Origin: Hydrogenophaga sp.
GTDB taxonomy: Bacteria > Pseudomonadota > Gammaproteobacteria > Burkholderiales > Burkholderiaceae_C
Assembly: GCF_018780075.1 (NCBI RefSeq)
Contig: NZ_JADMKB010000105.1
Location: 62,001 to 126,000, forward strand
DNA length: 64,000 bases
Reading direction: 5' to 3'
The number at the start of each line of letters is the position of its first letter. Within the stretch, counting starts at the first letter, position 1. The notes beneath the pieces were generated by a model. The model made no database searches. It was not told the DNA's origin and saw only the letters and a list, made by a program, of their open reading frames with translations. Below are positions 1 to 9,844 of this stretch, one piece after another. Both the position numbers and the translations under genes were made by a program.

Positions 1-859
1 CCACCAGGTGGCGCAGCGTCGGCGTATCGAACACCAGCGTGTCGTAGAACAGACGGCGCGCCTGCTCGGCCGGGGCTTGCTGCACCGCATCGCGCAGCGC
101 CGGGAACACGCCCCAGCCCTGCTGCAGGCGCGGCAGCAGCGAGGCCAGGGTGCCGCCGCCGTGGCTGAAGGCGATGCGCAGTTTGGGCCGGCGCACCAGC
201 AGGTTGGTGGTGATCACGGACGCGGCCGCCAGGCCCACGTCACCGGGGTAGCCCAGCACCTGCTGCAGCGGCGGAGGCCCCACCAGGCGCTCCATGCCGG
301 CGGGCCGGATGGCGTGCACGAACACCGCCGCGTCCAGCGCCTCGCACGCCTCGAAGAAGGGGTCGAACTGTGGCGCGCCGATGGGCACGCCGTTGATGTT
401 GCTGCCCACCTCCACGCCGGGAAAACCAAGCACCTTGACCACGTGCTCCAGTTCGCGGATCGCCAGGTCCATGTCCTGCATCGGCACCGCGCCCAGCCCC
501 GCAAGGTGACCGGCGCCGTCGACCACCATGCCCGCGATCTGGTCATTGAGGAAACGCAGCAGCTGTTGCGCGTCGGCCGGCGCCATCCAGTGCGACAGCA
601 GCTCGGGCATGGGCGACATCACCTGCAGCGCCAGGCCCATGCCGGGCAGATCTTCCAGGCGCTTGGCAGGGTCCCAGCACTTGTCGGATACCGTGCGGTA
701 GTTCTTGCCCGCGATCGTCACGTGGCGGTGGCAGGGCTGCGCCGGTGCCATCGACGGCCAGTCGGCCGGCAGGCTGCGGCCGATGTAGGCGGGAAAGTTC
801 TCCGGCACGACGTGCGCGTGCACGTCGATGCCGCAGGTGCAGGGGGCCAGCGTCGCCAC
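1..859 (-). CDS. Amidohydrolase family protein (ACMSD/amidohydrolase-2-like), C-terminus cut by window edge
   Basis: Reverse-strand translation: VATLAPCTCGIDVHAHVVPENFPAYIG...GFPGVEVGSNINGVPIG...IAFSHGGGTLASLLPRLQQGW; N-terminal HAH metal motif and SHGGG. GTG start at 859. Open at the window edge so absent from the ORF track. Confidence 0.8.
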   Translation of the reverse strand, partial: MATLAPCTCGIDVHAHVVPENFPAYIGRSLPADWPSMAPAQPCHRHVTIAGKNYRTVSDKCWDPAKRLEDLPGMGLALQVMSPMPELLSHWMAPADAQQLLRFLNDQIAGMVVDGAGHLAGLGAVPMQDMDLAIRELEHVVKVLGFPGVEVGSNINGVPIGAPQFDPFFEACEALDAAVFVHAIRPAGMERLVGPPPLQQVLGYPGDVGLAAASVITTNLLVRRPKLRIAFSHGGGTLASLLPRLQQGWGVFPALRDAVQQAPAEQARRLFYDTLVFDTPTLRHLV

Positions 860-865
860 GCGCGA

Positions 866-1837
866 TCACTCCGCCGTGATGCCCAGGGTCTTGACGACCT
901 CGCGCCAGCGCTCGTGCTCACCGCGCATGAAGGCCTCGAACTCCGCCACCGACATCTTCTGCTCGGCCAGCGAGCCCAGGGCCTGCATGCGTTGCACGAC
1001 CTCGGGCTGGCGCAACACAGTTTCCAGATCGCGGTTCACGCGCGCGATCACCTCGGGCGGCGTGCCGGCCGGTGCGAACACGCCGTTCCAGCCGGTGTAC
1101 TCGAAGCCGGGGAAGGTTTCGGCGAGTGACGGCACCGTGGGCATGTCGGCCTGGCGCTGCGCGGTGCTCGTCGCCAGCGCGCGCACCTGGCCGCTCTTGA
1201 TGAACGCGGTGAGCGCGGCATCGGGCAGGCAGACGAGCTGGATGCGGCCACCGATCAGATCCTGGATCGCCTCGGAGCCCTTGGTGTACGAAACGTGGTT
1301 GAACTTGCCGCCGGCCTTGCCGGCCACGCTGTCGGCCAGCATGCCGGAGAAGGTCTTCGGCCCCTCGGTGCCCATGGTCACCGTGCCCGGCTGCGCCTTC
1401 GCGGCGGCCAGGGCCTGCGCCAGGTCCTTGAACGGGGACGCGGCGGTGGTGGCGATCACGAAGGGGCTGCGGCCGACCAGGCGCACCGGGGCGAAGTCTT
1501 TCACCGGGTCGTAGGGCAGGGTCTTGAAGGTGAAGGCGTTGGTCACCATGGCCGCCGTGGTCGCGTAATAAAAGGTGTAGCCGTCGGGCGCCGAGCGTGC
1601 CGCCGCCTGGGCTCCGATCACGTTCTGGCCGCCCGGCCGGTTCTCGATCACCACGCCCGGGGTCCACAGGCGCGCCAGCTGCTCGCCGACGAATCGCGCC
1701 AGGATGTCGGGACCCGCGCCTGCGGGCTGCGAGAGGATGAATTTCACCGGGCGCTGCGGCCAGGCCGGGGTCTGTGCCAGCAGCGGGCTGGCGAAAGGCA
1801 GCAGCACGGCTGCGCGGGCAAAGTCTCGGCGTTGCAT
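866..1837 (-). CDS. Tripartite tricarboxylate transporter substrate-binding protein (Bug/TctC family)
   Basis: 323 aa with signal peptide; WPQRPVKFILSQPAGAGPDILAR...VIENRPGGQNVIGAQAAARSAPDGYT is typical of the Bug family. Confidence 0.93.
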   Translation of the reverse strand: MQRRDFARAAVLLPFASPLLAQTPAWPQRPVKFILSQPAGAGPDILARFVGEQLARLWTPGVVIENRPGGQNVIGAQAAARSAPDGYTFYYATTAAMVTNAFTFKTLPYDPVKDFAPVRLVGRSPFVIATTAASPFKDLAQALAAAKAQPGTVTMGTEGPKTFSGMLADSVAGKAGGKFNHVSYTKGSEAIQDLIGGRIQLVCLPDAALTAFIKSGQVRALATSTAQRQADMPTVPSLAETFPGFEYTGWNGVFAPAGTPPEVIARVNRDLETVLRQPEVVQRMQALGSLAEQKMSVAEFEAFMRGEHERWREVVKTLGITAE

Positions 1838-1945
1838 GGTTTGTCTCCTGTAAAGATGCGGTGCCGTGCGTGCGGCGCCGTCGTGGTTGAGGCGAATGCA
1901 AGGCGGATGCTAGGCAGCGGCGGCCAATCTGACCAGACGATCTCG

Positions 1946-1976
1946 TGGATTCATAGAATCCATGGCATGGATATCC
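1946..1976. promoter_or_regulatory. Nested overlapping inverted repeats at the LysR gene start
   Basis: TGGATTC-ATA-GAATCCA (1946-1962) overlaps ATCCATG-G-CATGGAT (1958-1972) and GGATATCC (1969-1976). Confidence 0.5.
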
Positions 1977-2893
1977 GAAATGTCGACCTGAACCTGCTCG
2001 TGGTGTTCGACGCCATGGCCCGGCATTGCAGCGTGGGCCGGGCCGGCGAGGCCCTGGGCCTGAGCCAGCCCGCCACCAGCGCGGCGCTCGCGCGATTGCG
2101 CGTCGTTTTCGATGACGCCCTGTTCCTGCGCGCGGGCACGCGCATGAAGCCCACGCCGCGCGCACTGGAGCTCGCGCCCGCGGTGCACCGGGTGGTCGAG
2201 GCGATCAACGCCGAGATCCTGCAGAAGGCGGCTTTCGATCCCGCGCGCTCGGACCGCAGCTTCACCCTGCTCACACCCGACATCGGCGAGGTCGCCTTCC
2301 TGCCCGGCGTGATGCGGCGGCTGCGCCAGGAGGCACCGCAGGTGCGGCTGCTGGCGACTTCGCGGCCGCGCCATGTGGCGGCCGAGGCGCTGGAGTCCGG
2401 CGAGGCCGATCTCGCCGTGGGCTTCTTCCCCGACCTGCGGAAAGCCGGGTTTTTTCAGCAGGCGCTCTTCAAGACCTCGTACGTGTGCATCGCCTGCGCG
2501 CAAGCCGGGCCGGCCGTGACGCGCATGACGCAGCGCCAGTACCTCGCGGCGCGGCACGTGGTGGTGCGGCCGGACGGGCGCGAGCATCTGATCGACCGCT
2601 TTCTCGACGACAAAGGCTGGCGCCGCCACGTGACGCTCGAGCTCTCGCACTTCATGAGCCTGCTCTCACTGCTGCCCGGCACAGATCTGATCGCCACCGT
2701 GCCGGAGGACATCGCTACCGTGATGGAGCGCCACATCGCCATCCGGCGCATCGGATTGCCCTTTGCCGTGCCGGTGATCGACGTGCAGCTGTACTGGCAC
2801 CGCCGCATGCAGAACGATCCGGCCAATCGCTGGTTGCGCGGCCTTTTTCACGAGGTGAACCGGCGGGATGCGAACGTGGGCATGGACTCCTGA
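1967..2893 (+). CDS. LysR-family transcriptional regulator
   Basis: MDIRNVDLNLLVVFDAMARHCSVGRAGEALGLSQPATSAALARLR = LysR HTH; divergent from the TctC gene. Confidence 0.92.
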   Translation: MDIRNVDLNLLVVFDAMARHCSVGRAGEALGLSQPATSAALARLRVVFDDALFLRAGTRMKPTPRALELAPAVHRVVEAINAEILQKAAFDPARSDRSFTLLTPDIGEVAFLPGVMRRLRQEAPQVRLLATSRPRHVAAEALESGEADLAVGFFPDLRKAGFFQQALFKTSYVCIACAQAGPAVTRMTQRQYLAARHVVVRPDGREHLIDRFLDDKGWRRHVTLELSHFMSLLSLLPGTDLIATVPEDIATVMERHIAIRRIGLPFAVPVIDVQLYWHRRMQNDPANRWLRGLFHEVNRRDANVGMDS

Positions 2894-2911
2894 CGCTGCG
2901 TCGCGCGGCGA

Positions 2912-3334
2912 TCAGCCGTGGGCCAGGCCGACGGCCGTCACGCCCGCGATGCAGATCAGCTCGTCTTCGTCGCCGGTGCCGCCACTGGCACCCACCGCGC
3001 CGATGACTTGGCCCTGCGCATCCTTGATCACCACCGCGCCGGTCTGCGGCAGGAACTTGCCATCCGACGTGGCCGCCAGGGAAACGAAGAAATTGGGGTT
3101 GCCTTTGGCGCGTTCGCCCAGCGTGCGGCTGGACACACCCATGCCGACGGCGCCCCAGGCTTTGGCCCGCGCGATGTCGAAGCGGAACATGCTGGCGCCG
3201 TCTTCGCTGGCGAAGGCTTTCAGGTTGCCGGACGCGTCGAGCACGGCGATGCCCATGGGCTGGTGGCCCATCTCTTTCGATTTCGCGAGGGCGGCGGTGA
3301 TGATCTGCTGGGCTTGATCGAGGGTGAGGCTCAT
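2912..3334 (-). CDS. GlcG/HbpS-type heme-binding (DUF336) protein
   Basis: MSLTLDQAQQIITAALAKSKEMGHQPMGIAVLDASGNLKAFASEDGAS... matches the GlcG/HbpS fold pattern. Confidence 0.85.
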   Translation of the reverse strand: MSLTLDQAQQIITAALAKSKEMGHQPMGIAVLDASGNLKAFASEDGASMFRFDIARAKAWGAVGMGVSSRTLGERAKGNPNFFVSLAATSDGKFLPQTGAVVIKDAQGQVIGAVGASGGTGDEDELICIAGVTAVGLAHG

Positions 3335-3476
3335 GGTCGGTTGGGGGTGTGGGATGAGGGGAAATGCGCGAGGCGCGATCTTGACACGCGCCATCTTCCG
3401 GCTTGCAGCCAGGGTCTTCGCGGCCTTCCGTGGCTCCCCCGCCGGGCCGCCCCAAGGCGGAGCGTTGGGGCCGTCC

Positions 3477-3755
3477 TCAAGCGTTCAGCCGGGCCACCCA
3501 GTACGTCGCACCTTCCGGGCCGTAGCGCTCGGCGTGTGGCACGCCGTGTTCGAGCTCGAACAGCTCGCCCGGCACCAGGTGCTGGGTCTCGTCGCCCACG
3601 GTGAGCCACATCTCGCCCTGCACCACCAGGGCCTTCACCGCGAACGGGTGGCTGTGCGTGTCCAGCACGGTGTCGGGCGCCCAGACGCGCTCCAGCACCT
3701 CGTCAAAGCCCTCGGCCAGGGCCGCACTCTTGAACGAATCAAACGACTTGGGCAT
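3477..3755 (-). CDS. Cupin-domain protein
   Basis: VLDTHSHPFAVKALVVQGEMWLTVGDETQHLVPGELFELEHGVPHAERYG cupin motifs. Confidence 0.85.
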   Translation of the reverse strand: MPKSFDSFKSAALAEGFDEVLERVWAPDTVLDTHSHPFAVKALVVQGEMWLTVGDETQHLVPGELFELEHGVPHAERYGPEGATYWVARLNA

Positions 3756-3883
3756 GGCGATCTCCTTGGAGAGGTGGGCATCCATTGCATCACGCAGGTG
3801 CAAGCCCTGCCGCGCTCGGGGGTTTGCTGGAAACACCCTGTGTACGATCGCAATATTGATGCCCGCCCTCCGAAAGGCCCCTC

Positions 3884-4249
3884 ATGTCTTACATGCTCCT
3901 CATCATCGAACCCGAAGGCCAGCGCGCCACCCGCACCGAGGCCGAGGGCCGCGAGGCCTACGCGCAGATGCAGCGTTTTGGCGAGGGACTGGCGGCCGAG
4001 GGCAAGCTCAAGGCGGTGGAGTCGCTCGCCGGCCTGTCCAGCGCGGTGCGTGTGAGCCACGCCGGGGGGCGTCCGCAGGTGCTCGACGGCCCGTTCGCCG
4101 AGGCCAAGGAAATGATCGGCGGTTTCTTTCTGTTGCAAAACGTGGGCCGCGAAGAGGCCATCGCCATCGCCCAGCGCTGCCCCGCGGCGCAGTGGTGCAC
4201 CGTCGAAGTGCGCCCGCTTGCACCGTGTTTCGACGAGAGCCACGCTTGA
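3884..4249 (+). CDS. YCII-related (DGPF-domain) protein, copy 1
   Basis: MSYMLLIIEPEGQR...AGGRPQVLDGPFAEAKEMIGGFFLLQNVGREEAIAIAQRCP; DGPFAEAKE signature. Confidence 0.93.
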   Translation: MSYMLLIIEPEGQRATRTEAEGREAYAQMQRFGEGLAAEGKLKAVESLAGLSSAVRVSHAGGRPQVLDGPFAEAKEMIGGFFLLQNVGREEAIAIAQRCPAAQWCTVEVRPLAPCFDESHA

Positions 4250-4260
4250 CATGGTGCACC

Positions 4261-4350
4261 CCTGCCGCGCCTTGCGCGACCCCCTCCAGGGGGCGGCACT
4301 GGCCGTCCGGCGGAGCCGGCCCGGCGGTGCCCTGGGTTGCACCGCTTCGG
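4261..4350 (+). repeat. GC-rich intergenic repeat copy
   Basis: CCTGCCGCGCCTTGCGCGACCCCCTCCAGGGGGCGGCACTGGCCGTCCGGCGGAGCCGGCCCGGCGGTG. Confidence 0.7.
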
Positions 4351-4411
4351 GCGTCTGGGTGGCGCTCCCGCGACATGAACCATTGATGCGGGTTTTCCCT
4401 TAATCCTGTCG

Positions 4412-4438
4412 TGTCGAAAGCCGGCAGGCTGCTTCGTC
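4412..4438 (+). promoter_or_regulatory. Candidate ECF42-type promoter TGTCGA-N17-CGTC
   Basis: TGTCGA at 4412-4417, 17-nt spacer, CGTC at 4435-4438, 33 nt before the ATG at 4471. Confidence 0.55.
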
Positions 4439-4470
4439 GTCCCCACAAGCGCACGACAAGGAGCCCAGCC

Positions 4471-4950
4471 ATGACACCCCACATCCACACCTGTCTCTGG
4501 TTCGACACCCAGGCCGAAGAGGCCGCGGCCTTCTACGGCTCGGTGTTTCCGGGTTCGCGCATCACCGGCGTGTTGCGCTACGGTCCTGGCGAGCCGATGC
4601 CCGAGGGCTCGGCCCTGCTGGTGAGCCTGGAGCTCGACGGCCATGCGCTCTCGCTGCTCAACGGCGGCCCGCAGTACCGCCACTCGCCCTCCGCGTCGCT
4701 GGCCGTGCGCTGCGCGGACCAGGCCGAGGTCGACCGCTGCTGGGCCGCGCTGTCGGCCGTGCCCGAGGCCGAGATGTGCGGCTGGCTGGTGGACCGGTAC
4801 GGCGTGTCGTGGCAGATCGTGCCCAGCTTCGTCATGGAGCGTCTGGCCGGCCCGCCCGGCCCGGGCGTGCAGCGCATGACCGCCGCCATGCGCCAGATGC
4901 GCAAGCTCGACATCGCCGCACTGGAGCGCGCCTACGCAGGCGAACCCTGA
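4471..4950 (+). CDS. PhnB-like VOC-family protein (3-demethylubiquinone-9 3-methyltransferase-like)
   Basis: MTPHIHTCLWFDTQAEEAAAFYGSVFPGSRI...GGPQYRHSPSASLAVRCADQAEVDRCWAAL...CGWLVDRYGVSWQIVP. Confidence 0.92.
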   Translation: MTPHIHTCLWFDTQAEEAAAFYGSVFPGSRITGVLRYGPGEPMPEGSALLVSLELDGHALSLLNGGPQYRHSPSASLAVRCADQAEVDRCWAALSAVPEAEMCGWLVDRYGVSWQIVPSFVMERLAGPPGPGVQRMTAAMRQMRKLDIAALERAYAGEP

Positions 4951-4969
4951 ATCCTCACAGGAGACCCCC

Positions 4970-5413
4970 ATGAAAACCCTGCACTTCGACATCCTGATCC
5001 ATGCGCCGCGCGAACACGTCTGGCGCAGCACGCTGTTTTCGCCCACCTATGAGCGCTGGACCGCGACGTTCAGCGAAGGCTCGCGCTACGAGGGCAGCTG
5101 GGAGGCCGGCACGCCCATCCGTTTCTGTGGCCCGAACGGCGACGGCATGGTCGCCGAGATCGCCGAACACCGGCCGGCCGAGTTCGTGTCCATCCGCCAC
5201 CTCGGCATGGTCACCAACGGCGTCGAAGACACCACCAGCGAGGCCGTGCGTGCGTGGACGCCGTGTTTCGAGAACTACACGTTTTCCGACGAGGCCGGCG
5301 GCACGCGCGTGCGCGTCGACGTCGACGTGTTTGGCACCCACGAAGACTGGATGGCGCAGACCTGGCCCGAGGCCTTGCTGGCGCTGAAAGCGGTTTGTGA
5401 AACCCCCACCTGA
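4970..5413 (+). CDS. SRPBCC/AHSA1-domain protein
   Basis: MKTLHFDILIHAPREHVWRSTLFSPTYERWTATFSEGSRYEGSWEAGTPIRFCGPNG. Confidence 0.88.
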   Translation: MKTLHFDILIHAPREHVWRSTLFSPTYERWTATFSEGSRYEGSWEAGTPIRFCGPNGDGMVAEIAEHRPAEFVSIRHLGMVTNGVEDTTSEAVRAWTPCFENYTFSDEAGGTRVRVDVDVFGTHEDWMAQTWPEALLALKAVCETPT

Positions 5414-5424
5414 GGAGAGCCCCC

Positions 5425-5844
5425 ATGAGCACCACCACCGTTCCCATGTGTGCCGTCGTGCACTTCGAGATGCCCTACAAGGACCGCGAGCGCGCCGAGC
5501 GCTTCTACGCCGCCGCCTTCGGCTGGACCCACCAGTTCCTCGGCCCCCAGATGGGCGACTACGTGCTGGTCAGCACCGCGCCGCCCGGCGCCCGCCCGCC
5601 CATGCCGCCCGAGGCCGCGCTGGGGTCCATCAACGGCGGCCTGTTCCCCTTCAAGGCCGACTGGCCGATGCAGCACCCGTCGGTGGTGGTCGGCGTGCCC
5701 GACATCCAGGCGGCGATGCAGCGCGTGCGCGGTGCGGGCGGCGAGGTGATCGGTGCGCCGATGACGATCCCCGGCGTGGGTGAGTACGTCGTGTTCCGTG
5801 ACACCGAGGGCAACCACAACAGCATGATGCAGCCGTTGATGTGA
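5425..5844 (+). CDS. VOC-family (glyoxalase-like) protein
   Basis: VVHFEMPYKDRERAERFYAAAFGWTHQFLG...VGEYVVFRDTEGNHNSMMQP. Confidence 0.92.
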   Translation: MSTTTVPMCAVVHFEMPYKDRERAERFYAAAFGWTHQFLGPQMGDYVLVSTAPPGARPPMPPEAALGSINGGLFPFKADWPMQHPSVVVGVPDIQAAMQRVRGAGGEVIGAPMTIPGVGEYVVFRDTEGNHNSMMQPLM

Positions 5845-5845
5845 C

Positions 5846-5925
5846 CACCCCCGCCGCGCTGCGCGCAACCCCCTCAAGGGGCCACACCAGCGGCCCGGAG
5901 AAGCCGGTTCCGCGGTGTTCTGGAA
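5846..5925 (+). repeat. GC-rich intergenic repeat copy
   Basis: CCCCCGCCGCGCTGCGCGCAACCCCCTCAAGGGGCCACACCAGCGGCCCGGAGAAGCCGGTTCCGCGGTG. Confidence 0.75.
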
Positions 5926-5948
5926 CTGAACACAGGAGAACAATTGCC

Positions 5949-6371
5949 ATGCGATTCATGATCATCGTCAAAAGCTGCGCCGCGTTCGAGGCCGAGGTCA
6001 CGCCCGAGGCGCCCGAAGAACTGATGGCCGAGATGGCGGCCTACCACGAGGAACTGGCGCGCGCCGGCGTGCTGCTTGACGGCAGCGGCCTGCACCCCAG
6101 CCGCACCGGCTGGCGCATCCAGTACGACGCTGCCGGGCAGCGTGTCGTGGACGGCCCGTTCGCCGAGGCCAAGGAGCTGATCGCCGGCTACACCCTGATC
6201 CAGGTGCGCTCGCGCGAAGAGGCCATGGAATGGAGCCGCCGTTTCCCCAACCCCGCTGGCAAAGGCCAGGAGGCCGTGATCGAGCTGCGCCAGCTCATCG
6301 AGCTCGACGAGTTCCCGCCCAGCGAGGCGCTGGAGCAGATGAAGGCCCTCGACGCCCTCGGCAAAGCCTGA
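5949..6371 (+). CDS. YCII-related (DGPF-domain) protein, copy 2
   Basis: MRFMIIVKSCAAFEAEV...VVDGPFAEAKELIAGYTLIQVRSREEAMEWSRRFPNP. Confidence 0.93.
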   Translation: MRFMIIVKSCAAFEAEVTPEAPEELMAEMAAYHEELARAGVLLDGSGLHPSRTGWRIQYDAAGQRVVDGPFAEAKELIAGYTLIQVRSREEAMEWSRRFPNPAGKGQEAVIELRQLIELDEFPPSEALEQMKALDALGKA

Positions 6372-6382
6372 AAGGAGACCCC

Positions 6383-6913
6383 ATGCTCAAGACCGTTCTG
6401 CTGATCGGGGTCGCTGCCATCGCGCTGTTGCTGATCTTTGCCGCCACCCGTCCCGACACCTTCGCCGTCGAGCGCTCGGCCACCATCGCCGCGCCCGCCT
6501 CGAAGCTCTTTCCGCTGATCAACGACATGCGCCAGTTCAACACCTGGAACCCCTACGCGCGAAAAGACCCGGCCATGAAGGCGGCGTACAGCGGGCCGGC
6601 GGCCGGGCCGGGCGCAGTGTTCGACTTCGAGGGCAACAAGGACGTGGGCAAGGGCCGCATCTCGGTCACCGGTGCCACCGAGCCGTCGCAGGTCACCATG
6701 CAGCTCGACATGTGGGAACCCTTCGAGGGCCACAACGAGGTCCGCTTCACGCTGGTGCCCGACGGCGCGGGCACGCGGGTGACCTGGGCTATGAGCGGCC
6801 CGAGTGCCTTCATCACCAAGCTGATGGGTATCTTTTTCAACATGGACCAGATGATCGGCAAAGACTTCGAAGCCGGCCTCACCAACCTCCGGCAGCTCGC
6901 CGAAAAACCCTGA
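6383..6913 (+). CDS. Membrane-anchored SRPBCC-family protein
   Basis: MLKTVLLIGVAAIALLLIFAATRPDTFAVERSATIAAPASKLFPLINDMRQFNTWNPY. Confidence 0.9.
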   Translation: MLKTVLLIGVAAIALLLIFAATRPDTFAVERSATIAAPASKLFPLINDMRQFNTWNPYARKDPAMKAAYSGPAAGPGAVFDFEGNKDVGKGRISVTGATEPSQVTMQLDMWEPFEGHNEVRFTLVPDGAGTRVTWAMSGPSAFITKLMGIFFNMDQMIGKDFEAGLTNLRQLAEKP

Positions 6914-6936
6914 CCCCACCCACCAAGGAGCACACC

Positions 6937-7347
6937 ATGTTTCGCCAGATCTTCGTCAACCTGCCCATCCAGGACATGGCCCGTTCGCAGGCCTTCTTCA
7001 AGGCCCTGGGCCTCACGTTCAACCAGCGCTTCACCAACGAGCAGGGTGCCTGCCTGGAGATCGGCGAGAACTTCTACGCCATGCTGCTGGTCGAGCCCTT
7101 CTTCCAGGGCTTCACCAAGAAGCCCGTCAGCGACGCGCACAAGGCCACCGAGGTGCTGATCGCCCTGTCGGTGGACAGCCGCGCCGAGGCGGAGGAGGTG
7201 GTTGCCAAGGCCGTGGCCGCCGGCGCCACCACGCCCAACCCGCCGCAGGACCACGGCTTCATGTTCCAGCACGGTTTCGCCGACCTCGACGGCCACCAGT
7301 GGGAGGTGTTCTGGATGGACGAGTCCGCCGCCCCGGCGCAGATGTGA
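6937..7347 (+). CDS. VOC-family (glyoxalase/bleomycin-resistance-like) protein
   Basis: MFRQIFVNLPIQDMARSQAFFKALGLTFNQRF...MFQHGFADLDGHQWEVFWMD. Confidence 0.92.
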   Translation: MFRQIFVNLPIQDMARSQAFFKALGLTFNQRFTNEQGACLEIGENFYAMLLVEPFFQGFTKKPVSDAHKATEVLIALSVDSRAEAEEVVAKAVAAGATTPNPPQDHGFMFQHGFADLDGHQWEVFWMDESAAPAQM

Positions 7348-7391
7348 ACATGGCCCCCCAACGGTCGCGCGCCCGGGTGTAGAAACAGCGC

Positions 7392-8672
<1,281 letters not shown>

Positions 8673-8677
8673 GGGGC

Positions 8678-9166
8678 CTATCGGTAGCCGATCAGTCGGC
8701 CGGCCGTGATCACCCCCAGCCAGAGCACGATCGACAGCAGCCCGTGCAGGCGCCAGGCCCGCTGCGGCGGCGCGCCCGGGGTGACGCCCACCCGCCGCCA
8801 GGCCGACCCACGGCGCAGCCACAGCGCGTTGAGCACGGCCGCGCCCACCAGCGCCAGCTTGATGCCGAACAGCGGTTCCACCACATAGTCGAGCGGCCGC
8901 GTCGCGAAGAGCAGGAAACCGGTGCACAGCGCGAGCAGCAGCCCGGTGACGGCGACGGGCACCAGGGTGCCGGCGAGGTGTTCGAGCGGCGTGCGCCCGA
9001 AGCAGCCGATCAGGCGCAGGTCGAGCGGCACGATGGCGCCGAACAGCAGCGCGATGCCCACCACGTGCCCGGTGTTGACCAGCGGGTAGAGCCAGATCGA
9101 CGAGCGCAGCAGTGCCGACAGCCCGCTGGCCTGCAGCGCCGTGGCCAGGGTCTCCAGCGGCATCAA
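8678..9166 (-). CDS. Integral membrane protein (DUF6644/DUF2214-like)
   Basis: Hydrophobic 162 aa; IWLYPLVNTGHVVGIALLFGAIVPLDLRLIG...; family name tentative. Confidence 0.65.
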   Translation of the reverse strand: MMPLETLATALQASGLSALLRSSIWLYPLVNTGHVVGIALLFGAIVPLDLRLIGCFGRTPLEHLAGTLVPVAVTGLLLALCTGFLLFATRPLDYVVEPLFGIKLALVGAAVLNALWLRRGSAWRRVGVTPGAPPQRAWRLHGLLSIVLWLGVITAGRLIGYR

Positions 9167-9194
9167 CCGCCCCCGCGGCCGGGCAGGGCGCGCA

Positions 9195-9587
9195 TCAGTT
9201 GCGGTCGGGGTAGAGGTTGAAGGTCTTGCCGTCGATGAGCAGGCGCTCGGCCTTGAACACCTTCTTCCTGGGGTCGCTGTGCCGGTGGCCCGACACGGTG
9301 AGCTTCACGCCCTTGACCAGCATCGCGTCTTTCAGCCCGGCCTGCTCGTTGCGCCACGGCTGGCCGACCTCGACGATCCAGTTGGCGCCGTCTGCGGCCA
9401 GCGTCAGTTCGCCGTGGGGGTTGCCGAGCTTGGCCGCGACGATGGTGCCGGTGAGCTCGGCGTTGACGTCCTCGGCCCAGGTCCAGCCATGGTGGGCCGC
9501 CGCGGGCAGGGCCACCGCGATCGCCAGCGCGGCCACAGCCAGTGGTCGAAGCGCGCTCAGCACAAAGGGCGTTGGTGTCGGGGACAT
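9195..9587 (-). CDS. DUF6152-like exported protein
   Basis: Signal peptide then AHHGWTWAEDVNAELTGTIVAAKLGNPHGELTLAADGANWIVEV. Confidence 0.75.
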   Translation of the reverse strand: MSPTPTPFVLSALRPLAVAALAIAVALPAAAHHGWTWAEDVNAELTGTIVAAKLGNPHGELTLAADGANWIVEVGQPWRNEQAGLKDAMLVKGVKLTVSGHRHSDPRKKVFKAERLLIDGKTFNLYPDRN

Positions 9588-9844
9588 GAAAACTCCTCGT
9601 CGTCGAGAAAGGGAACGCGCGGGTGCGGTTGCTGCACGGGGCATGCCGCTGGTCGTTCTCCAGTTTGCGACCATGCGTGTGTCCGTGCAATCTTTGACCC
9701 TGCGCGACCGGGGCATTTCTGCGGCGCGGCCCCGAATGCCCCACCCGGCAAAACCTTCACAAGACCCGACCGGGCACCTCGGCGGCGGCCTGCGTGTACC
9801 CTGTTTGAACCGGCGCGCCGCGCCTGCTTCTGTAGACCCCGCCC

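Noticed and set aside
8-1129. 373-aa plus-strand ORF
   Set aside because: Low-complexity His/Arg/Gln-rich shadow ORF opposite the amidohydrolase and TctC genes.
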